Positions 31,825 through 46,066 are shown, counted from the first letter of the stretch. The stretch: DNA of 64,000 bases from Urophycis tenuis (GCA_036785325.1 JAXIVH010000005.1:1371040-1435039); one strand, 5' to 3'. Numbers and translations: made by a program. The notes: generated by a model not told the origin, from the sequence alone.

Positions 31825-34800
31825 TGTGAAGTTTTGCAGTTTTAAAATGACAGCGCCTGAATCTCCTGTCAGCTGACAGGAAAGGCATCAAACGGGACTC
31901 CAGGAACTACAAACGCATTGAAAAAAAAAAAAAAGATAGAAACAGCGAGGGATATCACTGGCAAACCATGAAAGAAGAGAACGAAGAGGAAACTACATCC
32001 AGAGGATGGAGCAGCGCCTTTCGCACAGCAACCCCGGGCTTATCTGACATCGCCAAATGTCTTTATCATTTGGAACCGGACATGAAACTGATTCAGTGGA
32101 ACACTGGGCCGTGGTCCGGAGACCGGATCCTGTTCGACAGGAAGAGTTCACCCCACCGCGCCGATGACGTTTCTGTCAAGGCGACTGGCGCCACAGGAAG
32201 AACACAACACACAGCCGGGGCTGAAGAAGGAGAGCGGTTTAAAATGAAGCCACCACCGAAAGTGTCTGCTGCCTGCAGAGACGACCAGGCTTCACACCAC
32301 CACAGATGCCAACACTGCAGTTTCAATGGTGTGCTTCCCCCCCCCCCCCACACACACACACACACTCAACCAGAGACAAACCAGTGCACTTCCTGTACGT
32401 AGGAACACATCTGACGCAAACAATCTCCTGTTGTGTGCGAGCTGTGTGCAGGGGTGACTCGGGTAAATGTCTGACCTGATACTCTGGACGTTCTCTGGAG
32501 TTCTTATGGGAAACATCTTATGGGAAAACAGCGTCAGTGAGACTGGAAGTGAAACGCTGGACTGACCGATGTGTGCATGCACCCCCAGGCACCATTTGGC
32601 TAAACACACTTTATCTGAATAGTGTTGACAATACTACTTTAGTTTCTACCCCCGTGTCTATGCTTGCTTCAGCACAAAGATTGGCTATGGTACTGCAAAT
32701 ATTGCACTATTATACAAATAAAATATGATAAGAGAATACATCCTGTTGGAATTTGATTAGCCACAGGTTCACAGAGTTCCTGTGTTGTTCATAACCACCG
32801 AAAGATGCTTTAGGGTAAAATTGTAATTCCAGTTCATCAAACAGGTAAATGTTGCTGACCAAAGAACAGCTGTTAGTTTTTAATAAGCAATTTGGACAAA
32901 GTTCATCAAAGAGGCAGAGGTCAGTAAGGAAACGTGAAGGTTTGGTCATTTAGTAGACTGACAAGCACAGTTTTTACCCTGACAACTGCTGGGCTACCAA
33001 TTCCATGTTACATGCCATCACATGGAACACATGATCCTGATCCATTACGGAGCCCACATTAAAAGGCCCACTGTGTTAACAACCTACAAGCCATACCATG
33101 TATCCAAATGGCAGTCCAGCTTGACACAATGAGGTTAATGGTGAAAGCACATCAGTGCATGACTTGGGGAGGGTCAGTGTGTGGCACATTCTTCTTGCCC
33201 CATGGGGCCTTCAGAATGACCCCAGGAGAAACCAGAGAGCTCAATGTGTTTTCTTTAGCAGTGACCTGGGGCAGGGCGTTTATCTGATAATATTGTGTTA
33301 TTCTGTTCCTCAGAATATGTTGTGCTGTATGATGACACATAGTTCATTTGTAGTCTACATTACAATTATGTTTTTTTTGTTGTGACCTGAAACAATTCAT
33401 CAAAAGCATGAAAGTGTTTTACATTTCAAACACCAATACAATTCCCCGCCTCAGACTAACTACAGCTGGTCTGCCTCCAGCCGGGGACAGAAAGAGAAAA
33501 AGTTTAAGCCAACTTGATGAGTCTATTTTTGAGCAAAGCAAAAGCAAGATTTATTCAAAAATGATTGAATACAATTGATGTATAAAAAGGTCAAGCAACA
33601 TTGAAAATGCACGTAGCGTAAGCAAAGCAAAAAAAAAACAAAAAAAAAATGAAACATGCGAGCAGGTATTTAGGTCATCAGAACTGGTACAGCAAATTGC
33701 AGGCATTTGTTTGCGGTTGCCTCATCCTCTGCGGTCACAACCTGAGCCACAGTGACCCGGAGCTGGTGGAAGACACCTAGCGTGGGCACGGCGTGGGCCT
33801 ACGTGAAGACAAAAGCCCTCCGTTCCAGAGCTGCGGCTCACAATGACGAGTCACAAGCGGCGACGAGCACGGGACCGGCATTCAGCGCATCACACATTTC
33901 TGAAATTTGCCATCAACAGAGAACAATGTGCACAATGTGGACTCCATTGTTATTTCTGCAAAACAGAAATAGCGTCAGGGGGGTGGGTGCATGCAATTCC
34001 ACCACTGTTGGGCATAGTATGTGCTTTTGAAAACACAATCAGCGATAGGCCCAAAAACTTTTTAAATCAGAGGATAGCTTTTCAGAACACAACCTCTAGA
34101 CTCCACACCGTATGGTAGCATCTACGCCGTAGATGCTTGAACTTTGGAGCTCAAACAACGAGGGGCAGTGGAGAGAGCGGTGACTGTATGGGTTATTGAG
34201 AGCATCAGGACATCCGTGGGAGACAATATGAGGACGCCCGTCTCAACGGCGTGCCACTATAGTGTGTATTCTGATAGATGAGTGGCTCAGACGGAGAGGA
34301 ACCAAGTGACACATTTTGCGGTCGATAAGTGTCACACCACAACCAGTAGACCTGGCTCGCAACATGGCTGACGTACTGCGTCGGCAATCTCCTTTCCTGC
34401 GACAATTGGCAGTATTTTTAGGAACCAGGAAGTGAACTAGCGCACTCCCACCCCAAGAACAGCGTGTGACGTGGTCACTTCCTGGCGGGGGCGAACAGCA
34501 AAGCAGTGGTGACTCGAGGAGAGTGATTTGAGAAAAACAATCCGATCAGTCAGAGTCGGAGAGTAGGCCCAACTTGGGTCCCACTTGAGTGAAGTGAGCC
34601 CTCCATGTCTGCTCAACAGATGTGGGCAAAGTGCTCTGGAGCAAGGCAATGCACCGCTCACCGTTCCAGTTGAATGACAATGTAAAGTTAAAAAAAGAAA
34701 AAGCCCACGGAAGTGAATGGCTGTCGGTATTGATCTCGGCCCTCGATTGCAATTTCAAACTGGAATGAAAGTACAATCGCAAAAAAAAAAAAAAAAACAG

Positions 34801-34849
34801 AAAAGCGTCTACAGTTTCAGCTTCCGTGGCACAAATCCTCACAGGATAC

Positions 34850-35280
34850 GCCGCGCTAAAACAGAACTTGTTACGAGGCCAAAAAAAAAAACAGAAGGAA
34901 GAACCGGACGGCACGCCGCCGACACGAGAACCGAAACACGGCCACCGAGCGGTCATCAGCCCCCCGAGCCGCTCGCCCGGCTGTGGCAGTGTCCGTTACA
35001 GCGCGCGGGGGGGGGGGGGGGGGCGCCGCGGAGCGACAGTTGGAAGATTAGCCTATCTTTAAACACTCCAAGTGGTCCCCGTCAAGGGGCCAGGCGAGTG
35101 CTCACGAGAGGGCCGCCCCCCCCCCCCGCCTAACAGCCTGTGATTTAGCACGCGTAGCGGTGATGGATTGTGATGGAGTGACGAGAGCGCTCCGTATCGC
35201 CGCTGCGGTGACATGACGGCTGGCTGTTGACGGCAGGCGGCCGCCGCTGGTTTTAAAAAAAAGGAGCCGAGATATTTCGC
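34850..35280. promoter_or_regulatory. CpG-rich stretch, possible csk promoter region
   Basis: CG dinucleotides are frequent by eye (for example GCGCCGCGGAGCGACAG near 35020 and CGTATCGCCGCTGCGG near 35195), with two G/C homopolymers. It lies upstream of csk in the transcription direction. It is one of several CG-rich patches in the 43-kb region, and no transcription start evidence exists. Confidence 0.2.
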
Positions 35281-37131
35281 CAGGCTAATCTAATGGCGGG
35301 TTGTTTTTCCTTTGAGAGAAAAGACACTTTGAGAAACTTCCGAGCCAATCCCATTTGCGGGGCTCTCGTGACTCAAGAACACATAGTAATAACAAGGATC
35401 GTGTTGACTTACAAACCGAGATCCTCAGAGTATTTAGCTCATGGGCATGAGAAGCGCTAAAGAAAAGAGATGGGATCACCTGCTTATAATCCACAACTCC
35501 TGAGTCTTAGTCCATAGTGCCATCTGTCCAGTCGGGGGCCAGTTCTGGCTTTGTTTGGCAACAACAATATCTTAAGAGGGTTGGAGTCAGCAACATCTAC
35601 ATGAATACTCTGATGTACAAGCCCTACACAGGACCTGCCAGTGCCTAGCATGAATTACACTACAAAGACAGCTTGTAGCCTCATCTCCTCAAGATAACCT
35701 GTAGAGCGTCTACATTGATCACAAAACAAAGAACCCGTAGCAGTAGAATATTAACAGAATTTCAATTACAAATAGAAAAAAAGGCAACTGGTAGTATTTT
35801 TTTTGTATTCAGTATCACTTACCTTTCAGTCGCGAGGAACTTGAACAAAACAAATCTGTTTCTTTGCCCTTTAAATGGCAGACGAAAGATGAGCCTTCGG
35901 GTATTAGTCACCAGCATCAGTCAAATAACCGCTACGATTCGTACCTTCTATAAAAAAAAGTGATTGCACCACGATAGCATCGTGGTGCATCATACAGCAT
36001 GTCACTTCCTATGCCAGTACTGTACTACGCTCTATTTACAGAGCGGTGCAACAAGCAAAACCTGTAAAGGTCTTAAAAGCGATAACCGTTCATCACCTCC
36101 TTTGTGTGATCAGCACCGGCTTATACCTGCTGTAGGAGGATAGACATGAGCCTTGATGGGATATCTATATTTAGTATTAGATTACACGCAAAGTCGAAAG
36201 TCAAAAATATTGATACAAGGGATTTGTATGGTTTTGGCCACAGGTTACCGGCTTGGTTTTTTCAAGTAGTAGAGCAGCTCGACAATAGCCATGCGCGGAC
36301 AGGCCCACAAGTTATGAATGGCGTTTCGAGAATGCCTGCTTGAAGAACACACAGGAAAGCGTAGGACACGGCTCAGGTCAATGCAGCAACACCGGAAACG
36401 TGGCTGTCTGACGACAACAGACGAATCTGAATAAAATCCATCTCCTGCACGCTATCCAATATGATTTGAATACAAGACTCATACACTTAATATGTGGGTC
36501 AAAGACCCCCCCCCCCCCCCAGTATGTCCACATTACTTTTTCCTTGTTAATCTCCGTAGGCCTGACAAGGTGTTGCACTTAAATGAAACGCACCCTTAAA
36601 AACACCCAATCAAAGCGGGGCATTTACTACTTAGCAAATTAGCTCCTCGCCGCTCATCTCGGCTGCCTTTCCTTTGTGTTGCGTCTGCCAGCCGTGTCCC
36701 TCGCGCCCAACAAGCCTGCAGCCCTTCTGAATAAAATTAATCACCCCGTGCCGCTGTGCCCCGCGGACCCCGGGCCGGCCATCGACATCTCGTCGACCCG
36801 CCAGACTCCTGACGGCGGCGCGGGTCCGGCCCGTAGAAGGAGGAGGAGGTGTCCTTCACCCGCGTGTCCTGCTCATTAATTCCAATCTGCTCCGGAATAA
36901 CAACAACAAACGCATCGCAGGAGACCACCTGTCGTGTCAATAGATAAACAAATCCGCCAGCTGGGAGTCCACGCGCCCACAACTCTTGAGTGTGTGTGTG
37001 TGTACGTGCGTGCGTGTGTAAAAGCACTACCATATTTCCATTTGAAAACCATCAAAATACAAAATACATGTGTGTGTCTTCTTGTTGTCGAAGGAAGGTC
37101 ATAGTATTCTGAACCATGGTGAATAAGGCAC

Positions 37132-37199
37132 TACTGGGTTAGTGGATTCAGAGTCGGTGGGCCGGTACTGGGTTAGTGGATTCAGAGTCGGTGGGCCGG
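37132..37199. repeat. 34-bp perfect tandem duplication
   Basis: Unit begins TACTGGGTTAGTGGATTCAG and ends GGTGGGCCGG; two identical adjacent copies. Confidence 0.96.
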
Positions 37200-39023
37200 T
37201 GGTGAATTCCAACAGCAGGGGCCTGTGCATCGCAACGTTACGATCACAAAGACTGCCACCATTGTGGGTAGCAAGCATTGGAGTGTCAGCAGTAATGGTG
37301 TTTTGGTCATTGTGTCGATGTAATCTTGAATGTATTTGACACTTTGGGGAGACGGCATGAGTCAGAGACTCTCACACGAGACACGGCAAAACAAAGTTTC
37401 AATGCGCTAGGTAAAGGCGTGTTCACAATGACTCTGATGAGAATTGTACAGCACTACAGCTGTTTTCAGTCCCCTCAATGAGGCATCGCCAATAACAAAT
37501 CCCCATCACGCATTGTGACGCACAAGCCCAATCCACTACGGGCCACAGAACCTGATGCTGTAGGTTGATTCCAGCATTTCCTCTTTGGCACACTTCTCCG
37601 AGAGACGATTAGGTATCGACACGCTGAACGGTTCTGCCGTGTTCACACTGTACACAAGGAGAACCCAGAGGATGGCGAGGCGTCTCGGCCCTGTTCTGGC
37701 AACCCCCCCTCGAAATGTTCCCAGCACGTAGGCAGTGCCATCACCCGCCCCCCCCCTCCAAAAACACCCCCTTCCCACCACTTGTCTTGGCTCCACCAGT
37801 ATTCCACAACAAGGGGCTTCACTGCCTCCTCCAGGAGCACGCCGCCTGGCCGCCCCCAGCAGCCCAGAGGGGCGACATCTTGCCGTGTTCACACCCAAGA
37901 CGGCAGCCACAATGTCCCTATTCTACTACGCAAGCCTGACCAGTGGAAACGGAAGTGGGGGCGGGGTGCTGTGCAGTGGGCCGGCTGAAATAACCCGCAG
38001 CTGCCTGGAGAGAGAGAGAGACGGAGGTGCGGGGACTTCTATCTGAGGCGGACAGTAAGCGGCAGGAATGAAGCGCTGCTATAAGAGGCTGGAGAAGGAG
38101 TGGCCCGGCGGGTCGACAGTACCAGTGATGCAACACATGGGCCCTCTGCCTTCCAGAACCAATTACCCAGGAGGGTGTGACGCTATGGGGCTGTTCTCGT
38201 TCAGCATCTGTTTATTACCATGAATCACTTTCAAAAGGTTTGGAAAAAAATCGATTTCGAAAAAATGGTTGATCAGTGGTACAATGAGCACTTCCACCCG
38301 GGCTAGAGGGGTAACTGTGTGAATAAAGCAGACGTTAACCAGGCTACTACTTCGGCTAGCGCGGAGTAAAGATTAGCATGGATGCTTTTGTCAAAAAAAA
38401 TGGTGAAATTGCTTTCGAATTAAAAACTGTACGTTCATGAGCGATGACCCGACGATAACGGATCTTCCCAGCGTTGGCAGTGGGCCATGGAGGCCCATTG
38501 ATTTTACTTGCATCCATTTAATGGACAAAACACATAACAACAGAAGGCCAGAGTGCAGCTGGGGGACTGGGGGCGCATCACCACGTTCTGCTGGGTATTG
38601 GACCGGCTTTCAGCTTCCAATAGAAATGGAGACGGTCAGTGTTTGGACATGGGAGCCGTTACTTCCTCACTGACAATATTGGACAAGCTCCAGGCTTAAC
38701 ATAAGACAGTAACACAGTGCGCCCGCCCCCCCCCCCCGCCCCCTCTGACAGCTCGAGACAAACGAGCCAGGTTGATGCGAGTCCCTTTGTAAACCTCTGC
38801 TTTGGAAAGAGACAACTGACCCGCCAGCTAAGGCTTCTGAGCATGTCATTCGGCTGCGCCTTCCAATAGCAAGGCATGTGGCGGTTTGTCAGCCAATCAA
38901 TGACTAGTCAGCCAGGGTATCGATGAAGACAAGACAGGGAAGGTTATTAACTTGATGGAGTGGAGAATAGAGTTTGGGAAGATTTTCAACGTCAGATGTC
39001 ATTTCGACCTAATACCTTAATGT

Positions 39024-39139
<116 letters not shown>

Positions 39140-40448
39140 GCATCCCCCAGCAGGGATCCAGTGGGCCATCTTACTGAAGGAGCAGCGGGATAGCCCAGAC
39201 CAACACAACATATGGATCCCAAACATGTTGCAGTCTGGTTTACCAAATTCCGCGGGGGATAATAGATGGCAAGTGCTAATCCCTAGCTCCTAGCATCATG
39301 GCAACAGATTTCTCCAATGGAAACCACTGAGCTATCATTCTGCTTCATTACCCTCCCTGCACTCATTGTAATTAGTCAGCCACTTAAGGAAATTGTTTAC
39401 ACGAAGCACGATATTCAAGCCTGGTACCAAGTCTTGGCAATTGCAATGTTCCTTATCAAAATGACACATACGAGCAGACTGGGTAGGGCAGTTAATTGAC
39501 TGACTAGTACAGTTATGTTGCTGCAATGATGAAAGAACGACACTCTTGAAATCGAGATGTTTACAGGGAAATTGTTGTCAGATGTCAGACTATGTGATTC
39601 ACTCAAGGAACTCCAATAGTGGGTAACAAATGCACGATTTTCTTGCATACATCGTGGGATTTCAATTCCAAGACAAGGGGATACACAAACATGAAGTGAA
39701 AGGTGACCAGAGTGTCCCTACACTGTCCCGCACACTCACACGTTAGCATTCTTTCGATCAGTAACACCAACTATCTACAATGACATGTTAAAACAGCATG
39801 CTGATGGAAATACATTGTGACTTAGACGTCATGCCACAGCACGCCAAGGCATGCACGTCTCATGTGTTGTTCCGGCTTCATCTAGAAGAAACTGACCGCG
39901 GACGGAAGAGCACACAACCGATCCTCCGAGACAATAAAAAAAGCAGATCAGGCTTCACGAACACACCACCAAACGGTGCACACCTCCTGTTTATCCTCTG
40001 CTGTCTGCAAGAGGGAGGCGTTCATATTGATGGGTCTGCTCGTGGCTTTGCGATGGGTCCGAACTCAACAACACAGAGGGTCATACAGTAAACACGGAAA
40101 GAGTGTCACGCGTTACGAGTGTTCACATCGTAATCAGTAGGTGGTCGGGACTGGGAGGCTGAGCGGGTCGGAACCGGGTCGGTACCAGCCTGATGCTACT
40201 GCTGCGGAACGCGGAGGTGGCTACAATGTAGCCGCCTCAATGTAGCACAATGTAGCTAACTGATGTTTCCTGTTGGGGACCCTACGACGGGAACACGCAT
40301 GCGTCCCCGGTGCAACACACACCAACACAACAACAGACGATACGGGCCAATTAGTGGGCTTTCCTCGGGCATTATGTCCGGAATATGTCCCGACTGGAAT
40401 GGTTGCACTAACAAACAACAACAAGACTTAACATTTCCGCGCCCGCGC

Positions 40449-40504
<56 letters not shown>
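40449..40504. repeat. GT microsatellite
   Basis: GT run on the plus strand with one TT interruption near its start. Confidence 0.95.
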
Positions 40505-40507
<3 letters not shown>

Positions 40508-40818
40508 GTGTGCAACTCACCGTAAACGAGATCACGTTGTGGTTGTTGACCAGATGTTGCTGCAAATTAGGGATGCGCACCCATTAGGACGACTCCTTGG
40601 GTGAGGGCATCCAGGGGGGTTTTGATCTCGTTGAGATTAGCCGGTCCGAGATGGGGCTGTGACCAGACGCTCCGTGTCTCTATGTTCAGCCTGCTCTCTG
40701 AAGGCCTGCTCGAGGAAATGGTCTCCCCCAGTCACGTCGGAGCGCATGCGCACACGCGGGCGGCACTCAGGTCCGGAGTCTGAGCGCAGCTTCGTGGCCA
40801 GAAGTGATGTGAGCGTAC

Positions 40819-40819
<1 letters not shown>

Positions 40820-40859
<40 letters not shown>
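40820..40859. repeat. GT microsatellite
   Basis: Uninterrupted GT on the plus strand. Confidence 0.95.
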
Positions 40860-40860
<1 letters not shown>

Positions 40861-41191
40861 TGTGAAACAAACTGTTTTGAACCTGCTATTTATGCGGTGA
40901 AATCGTGTACAAAGTTAAATACAGTATTACTTAGAAGCAGCGTGTGTCATGCCAAGAATGACAAACAAACCCCCTCCATGTTATATTTTTGGTTAATTCT
41001 AGAATGACCAGACACGGATCACGCTTGATGTAGGTTGTGTTTTTTATTCTACTTATCGTGTTTGATGCAAATGTATAACGGTTGCATCCATCGTGTGAGA
41101 TACCAGTCACCAATCTCAATGTAACAACACTTGAGTGTCACCTGGTGGCCAACTTTTATAAGTACATCCCCCACAAGTAGTAAGATAGTGA

Positions 41192-41307
41192 CGTGAGGGG
41201 CAGTCGAAAGGTGAGGCACACGGTTCGATCCCCAATAGCCATAATCCGTTGGCATCCTTGAGCGAGATGCCTTCTACACAATGACCTGTATCTGAGTTCA
41301 CTGTGAA
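41192..41307 (+). mobile_element. SINE-like fragment
   Basis: Contains GGTTCGATCCCCAATAGCC (box B-like) followed by ATCCTTGAGCGAGATGCC, a pattern typical of teleost tRNA-derived SINEs. Confidence 0.5.
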
Positions 41308-42197
41308 TAGTTTAGGATACAAAATAGACCTAATATAAATGACATCATATCATCTAAAGAAAATCAACACGCCATTTAAGCCTATAGGCAATGAACCTCT
41401 TTGACATAAAAACGAGCTAAATAAATACTTAAATTACATTCAGTTTATTATAGTAAATGAATCAGCATTATCTTGCTGCATTAACATGTCAAAGTCAAAG
41501 TGAACTTTATTGTCAATTAGTGCAAGTAATTATACAGAGGATCAAAATTACGTTTCCCCAAACTCCAAATGTGCAATAATTGTATCAGACAACATATAAC
41601 ATATATACTATAACACAACAAATAACATAATAGTGCAATAACAAAATAGTGCAAAATATACACCAAGACAGACAGTGGGCGTATACGTAGGAAGTAGAGA
41701 AGGGGCAATATGGCAAAAGTAGTGCAAAAGCAGCAACAGAAGCATGGAGATACATACTGTATGTATATCAACACGTCAGCATGACAGCATTGGGTAATAA
41801 AAAGATGGCTGAGATCTATTAGAAAATAATAAAGACAGCAAGAAAAAAAAACAGCAAGAAAGAAAAAAGAAAGAACAATAGAAAGAAAGACTGGAAGAAA
41901 GAAAGACGACGAGAAACGTTTACAGTGGAACTGCAGCAGTGTGTTCACAAACTATCTCCAGAGGAAACGATACGTCAAGCCACTGTCGTGTTGTTGGAGT
42001 ACCTCAGTCCCATTCCCCCATAGGAGAGAAGACTCCCAGCTGTTGACTGAACCCTTACCAACCTCCAGATGTCTCATGGTCTTCATAACAACGCAACGCC
42101 CCAGTGGAGACATGGGGCTGGATATGATGAAGTCAGCATCTCAAGTGAGACCTCTTGGGTGGCACGCGGGAAGGCAAGGCAGAACTTTATGCCTTCC

Positions 42198-42255
<58 letters not shown>
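42198..42255. repeat. (GAT)n trinucleotide repeat
   Basis: About 19 uninterrupted GAT/ATG units. Confidence 0.96.
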
Positions 42256-42256
<1 letters not shown>

Positions 42257-42949
42257 GTTTCATTCAAGGATCCTCTTTAAAACTAATCAGGAACTGGGGA
42301 TTATTTCCACCACAAGGCTCATGTCAGGTTTTGAAAGAATAAAATGGTGATATCCAATGTAACACATGAAAAGTTTATTATAATATCATAAATGTATACA
42401 TCTATACTGAAATGAGATAGATATTAGATGGTCATTTGTAAATCCCTATGTTTGTATTTTACAAGGCTGTGATGAATATGGATGTATGGCCAGTGGTTAA
42501 ATGCAATTGATTTAACTGATTTAACACTTTAGACACTTAAAACATGTCATATGTTCCGAATCAGAATCAGAAAGCGTTTTATTGACATGTCAGCACATGC
42601 AATACATTTTCGTCCTGATGTGTTGGAGCAGTGAAGGAAAGGTGATTAAAAATACAAACTGGCACTGCATGAATCCTTGCTAATTTTTCTTGTTCTTATC
42701 TTATTGCTGCTGATCTGTTACCAAACATAATTTGGTTGTATGCTTACAATTACAAAGAGTCTTTATCTTTTAGTATTCAATTCAATTATAATGCATTAGA
42801 AGTGAGTGTTGAGCACTAGGCCATAAGGACCATGCAGAGGCAACACACCCTGAGGTTTCTATCCCAGATGAACTCACGCAATTGAGCCTGGGAACCAGAC
42901 GATTCTGCAAGCTCATGTTTTATTTGCTCTGGCAGATGCCTATTGGTCT

Positions 42950-43210
42950 GGCGATGTCAGCCCTTGTGCGGTTAAGTGTCAAGGGTTCGATCCCAGGTCT
43001 CCGGAGCATGGAGGGCGCCATGCTGTCCACCGTTCAGCCATTTAACCCTTAACCTTCAGTCAAAGCCACACCGACGTCAGAAACCTGTCAACAGGCATCT
43101 TGTTCGAGACAAGGATGTCTGAATGTATTCTAGGGAGCAGACATTGGGGATTGAACTCAGTACCTTCCGACTGGGAGTCGCGACACCGTACGGCCACTAT
43201 GCGGCTCCTG
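42950..43210 (+). mobile_element. SINE-like sequence
   Basis: GGGTTCGATCCCAGGTCTCC resembles a box B followed by a SINE body. Further right, GGGATTGAACTCAGTACC resembles a second, inverted-type fragment. Boundaries are uncertain. Confidence 0.35.
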
Positions 43211-43510
43211 CCTCATGCTGCCAGACTGATACTTATACTTATACTTATACGTATACTATACTTATTCCACACAGTGGGGTTGGGGAAAAATTGTTTCATG
43301 AAAGAATCGAGATTTTTGCCATCTACCCTAATGCTCTTATTTGTTGTATATCTTGGCACTTTCATCGCTCTTTGTAACTTGGCACTTAGTCAGAGATATT
43401 GTATACTAGCAATGGTTAATCTAGCAATTGAAATGCTTGAAACTTGTTCTGGTGACTTTCAGTATTTCAGTATTAGCAGCAATTAAATGTTTTACCTTCT
43501 CTTGAAAAAT

Positions 43511-43572
43511 GTACTCTTTGTAAGTCGCTTTGGATAAAAGCATCTGCTAAATGCCCTAAATGTAAATGTAAA
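43511..43572 (+). mobile_element. Retroposon tail
   Basis: GTAAGTCGCTTTGGATAAAA followed by GCATCTGCTAAATGCCC, the classic teleost SINE/LINE 3' end, then a short TAAATG repeat. Confidence 0.7.
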
Positions 43573-43795
43573 TCTATGATTATGAGTTGATTCACTTCAC
43601 AACTTCCAAAAATCTACTTTTCTTTCCCTTTTTAAAATATGAAAAATGACATAATCTTGTACACACTTTTCTCTGCTTTCATGCGATGATGTAACACACT
43701 GATAGATCCTGAAATGAGCGATCCCTGCATACCGAATCTAGAGTTAACACGAAACCAACCAGTGCGATACCGAAAGATTCCCACTCCAGTCATCA

Positions 43796-44046
43796 GATAT
43801 CACTGGTCAGCATCACCAGACATCACTGGTCATCATCACCAGACATCACCAGTCATCATCACCAGACATCACCAGTCATCATTGCCAGACATCACCAGTA
43901 ATCATCACCAGACATCACCAGTCATCATCACCAGATATCACCAGTCATCATCACCAGACATCACCAGTAATCATCACCAGACATCACCAGTCATCATCAC
44001 CAGATATCACCAGTCATCATCACCAGACATCACCAGTCATCACTAA
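43796..44046. repeat. CATCACCAG-type minisatellite
   Basis: About eleven units of roughly 22-23 bp formed from CATCACCAGTCATCATCAC and CAGACATCAC or CAGATATCAC. Confidence 0.93.
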
Positions 44047-44604
44047 CGCTGTTGTGGCTGGCGAGGGAAGCGTGCCAACATGCGTGAGACCAACAGCCCC
44101 CCCCTGGGAAACACCGGCTTCAGGTTTAGCACGCAGCCGCGTCCCCGTGTGCGCCAGACAAAGGAGGAAGCAGGAAACGGGGTCAAAAGGTCAGAGGTCA
44201 CTGATAACGGGAGTCACAATGGTCAGCAGTCTGTGTATTGACTCCCTGCGGGTGAGAGAGAGCCCTTATCAAAGCACCCCATAGCACAGGAAGCCTGTCC
44301 AGTGGCCAAAACAAGAGAGGCCGCACGCAACCCTCTACACATTGTGTACCACTTCTGATTGTGTGTGTGTGTGTGTGTGTGTGTATAGCGTGTGGGCCGG
44401 TGTAAGGGTGGTGTTTGAAAGTAACAAACCTACACTGATCGGAAAATGTGGCCCTTTGCTCTAAAAAAACCCACAGGCTTGGAGAGCTGCTGTGTACATT
44501 CTTGGACTCAGACTGGGCATTGTTTGGTCTGCTATCGTTGGTGAACTATGGAGACTCACAGCACAGTGGCGCCTGGCCTCTCTTCCTCTCTCAAACTCTC
44601 TCTA

Positions 44605-44606
<2 letters not shown>

Positions 44607-44698
<92 letters not shown>
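44607..44698. repeat. CT microsatellite
   Basis: Uninterrupted CT on the plus strand, opposite in polarity to the GA tracts at 15.6 and 39.0 kb. Confidence 0.97.
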
Positions 44699-44702
<4 letters not shown>

Positions 44703-46011
44703 GTCTCTCAGTGACATTTTTTTGTATTTTTTCAATGTAGTAATCCATGAGCACGTTCGCTGAGGTTGAGTTGGCCTTCACCCAGCCACCAATCAACAGC
44801 GAGGACAGTCCTATAGGAAGGATGCCCGTGGTGTTCCCTGTCATGGTGGTTGTGGAGGCTGATTGGAGGGCACCTATGAGGTCCCAGGTCTGGTTGGACC
44901 GTAGACTGGTAATAGATCTTAGATGTACTTTGGCTCGTCCAGTCCAGCTTGCAGGGAGAGGGAGCATAATGGTAGGTGCCCGGGTACTGAGTGGTCTAGT
45001 ATTTGTCTCTTGTAGTAGATATATAAAATGAAGCCAGCAAGGTAGAAATGGAATAGAATGGCTGCTCCATCATAGGCTATATTTATAATAATGTGCACAG
45101 TACTATTACTATAGGTACTATTCAACAGACTTTTTATTTTATTTTATAGAAAGCAACTCACAGTGATTTGGGCTAGGCTACATGTCATTAAAGGTTAATA
45201 TGTACATCTTCTGGGCACATACGTCTTTGGTCATGACATAACTCCAGCAGAGGGAGACACTGCGTTAGAGAGGCGCTGTTCCCTGGGTGGGTGCCATAAA
45301 CTCCCGCTGTTCTGGGAAACGTCATCGTGTCCTCGACCACAAACACTGCATAACATGTCTGTTGTCCCCAGCTTCAAATAGGTAGAGATGCATCATGTAC
45401 GCGGTTATCTACATTGTGTGAGTCGTCCATTCCGAGAGAATGTCAGTGATTGCGAAAATACAAAATGTGTGAAGTTTCATCATTATGAGTGCAAGGGTGT
45501 CACTAGTCTTATCACGCACGGAGCAGTTGAATAGTTCATGATTCAAGTGTGTTGTAGGCCTACAATTAAAAAAAAAAACACAAAAACAAAAGGAAGTTAA
45601 ATTAAAAGAAGACACTCTTTCAATACAACATTTGAACACAGACAATGAACTAATTAACATAGGTGAGGTAATAAGGCCGAGTTTACGCCAGGGAGACATC
45701 TACAGGACAAAAACCAAAACTACACCTGGACTGCCAGGGCAGAATGTCTCCAGTAGTCTTTCTCAACATGGCTCTAAGCATGCAAACACCATTTGGGGTC
45801 TCTGTGATGTGGGCCCCTTATATGCTCCACTCATTTTCCTGGGAGGCTGTAATGCACCACCTCCTTCTCCATTATGAATGCATATGCATGACATGTAAAT
45901 TACGATGTATACAAATATTATATATATGACAATTTATCATATTTTCATGTGTAAATATATCAAAATATATAAATTGTAGCTAAATAAGGGCAAATGAAAA
46001 TATAAATACTG

Positions 46012-46066
<55 letters not shown>

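Larger units (their letters stand above)
29698..35700. other. No gene recognised; repeats and a GC-rich stretch
   Basis: Contains G17 (29947-29963), a GT microsatellite (30044-30126), a GAGCGAGG repeat (30286-30460), an A tract (31790-31822) and a CpG-rich stretch around 34850-35280. Remaining frames are short and unlike known families. Confidence 0.6.
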
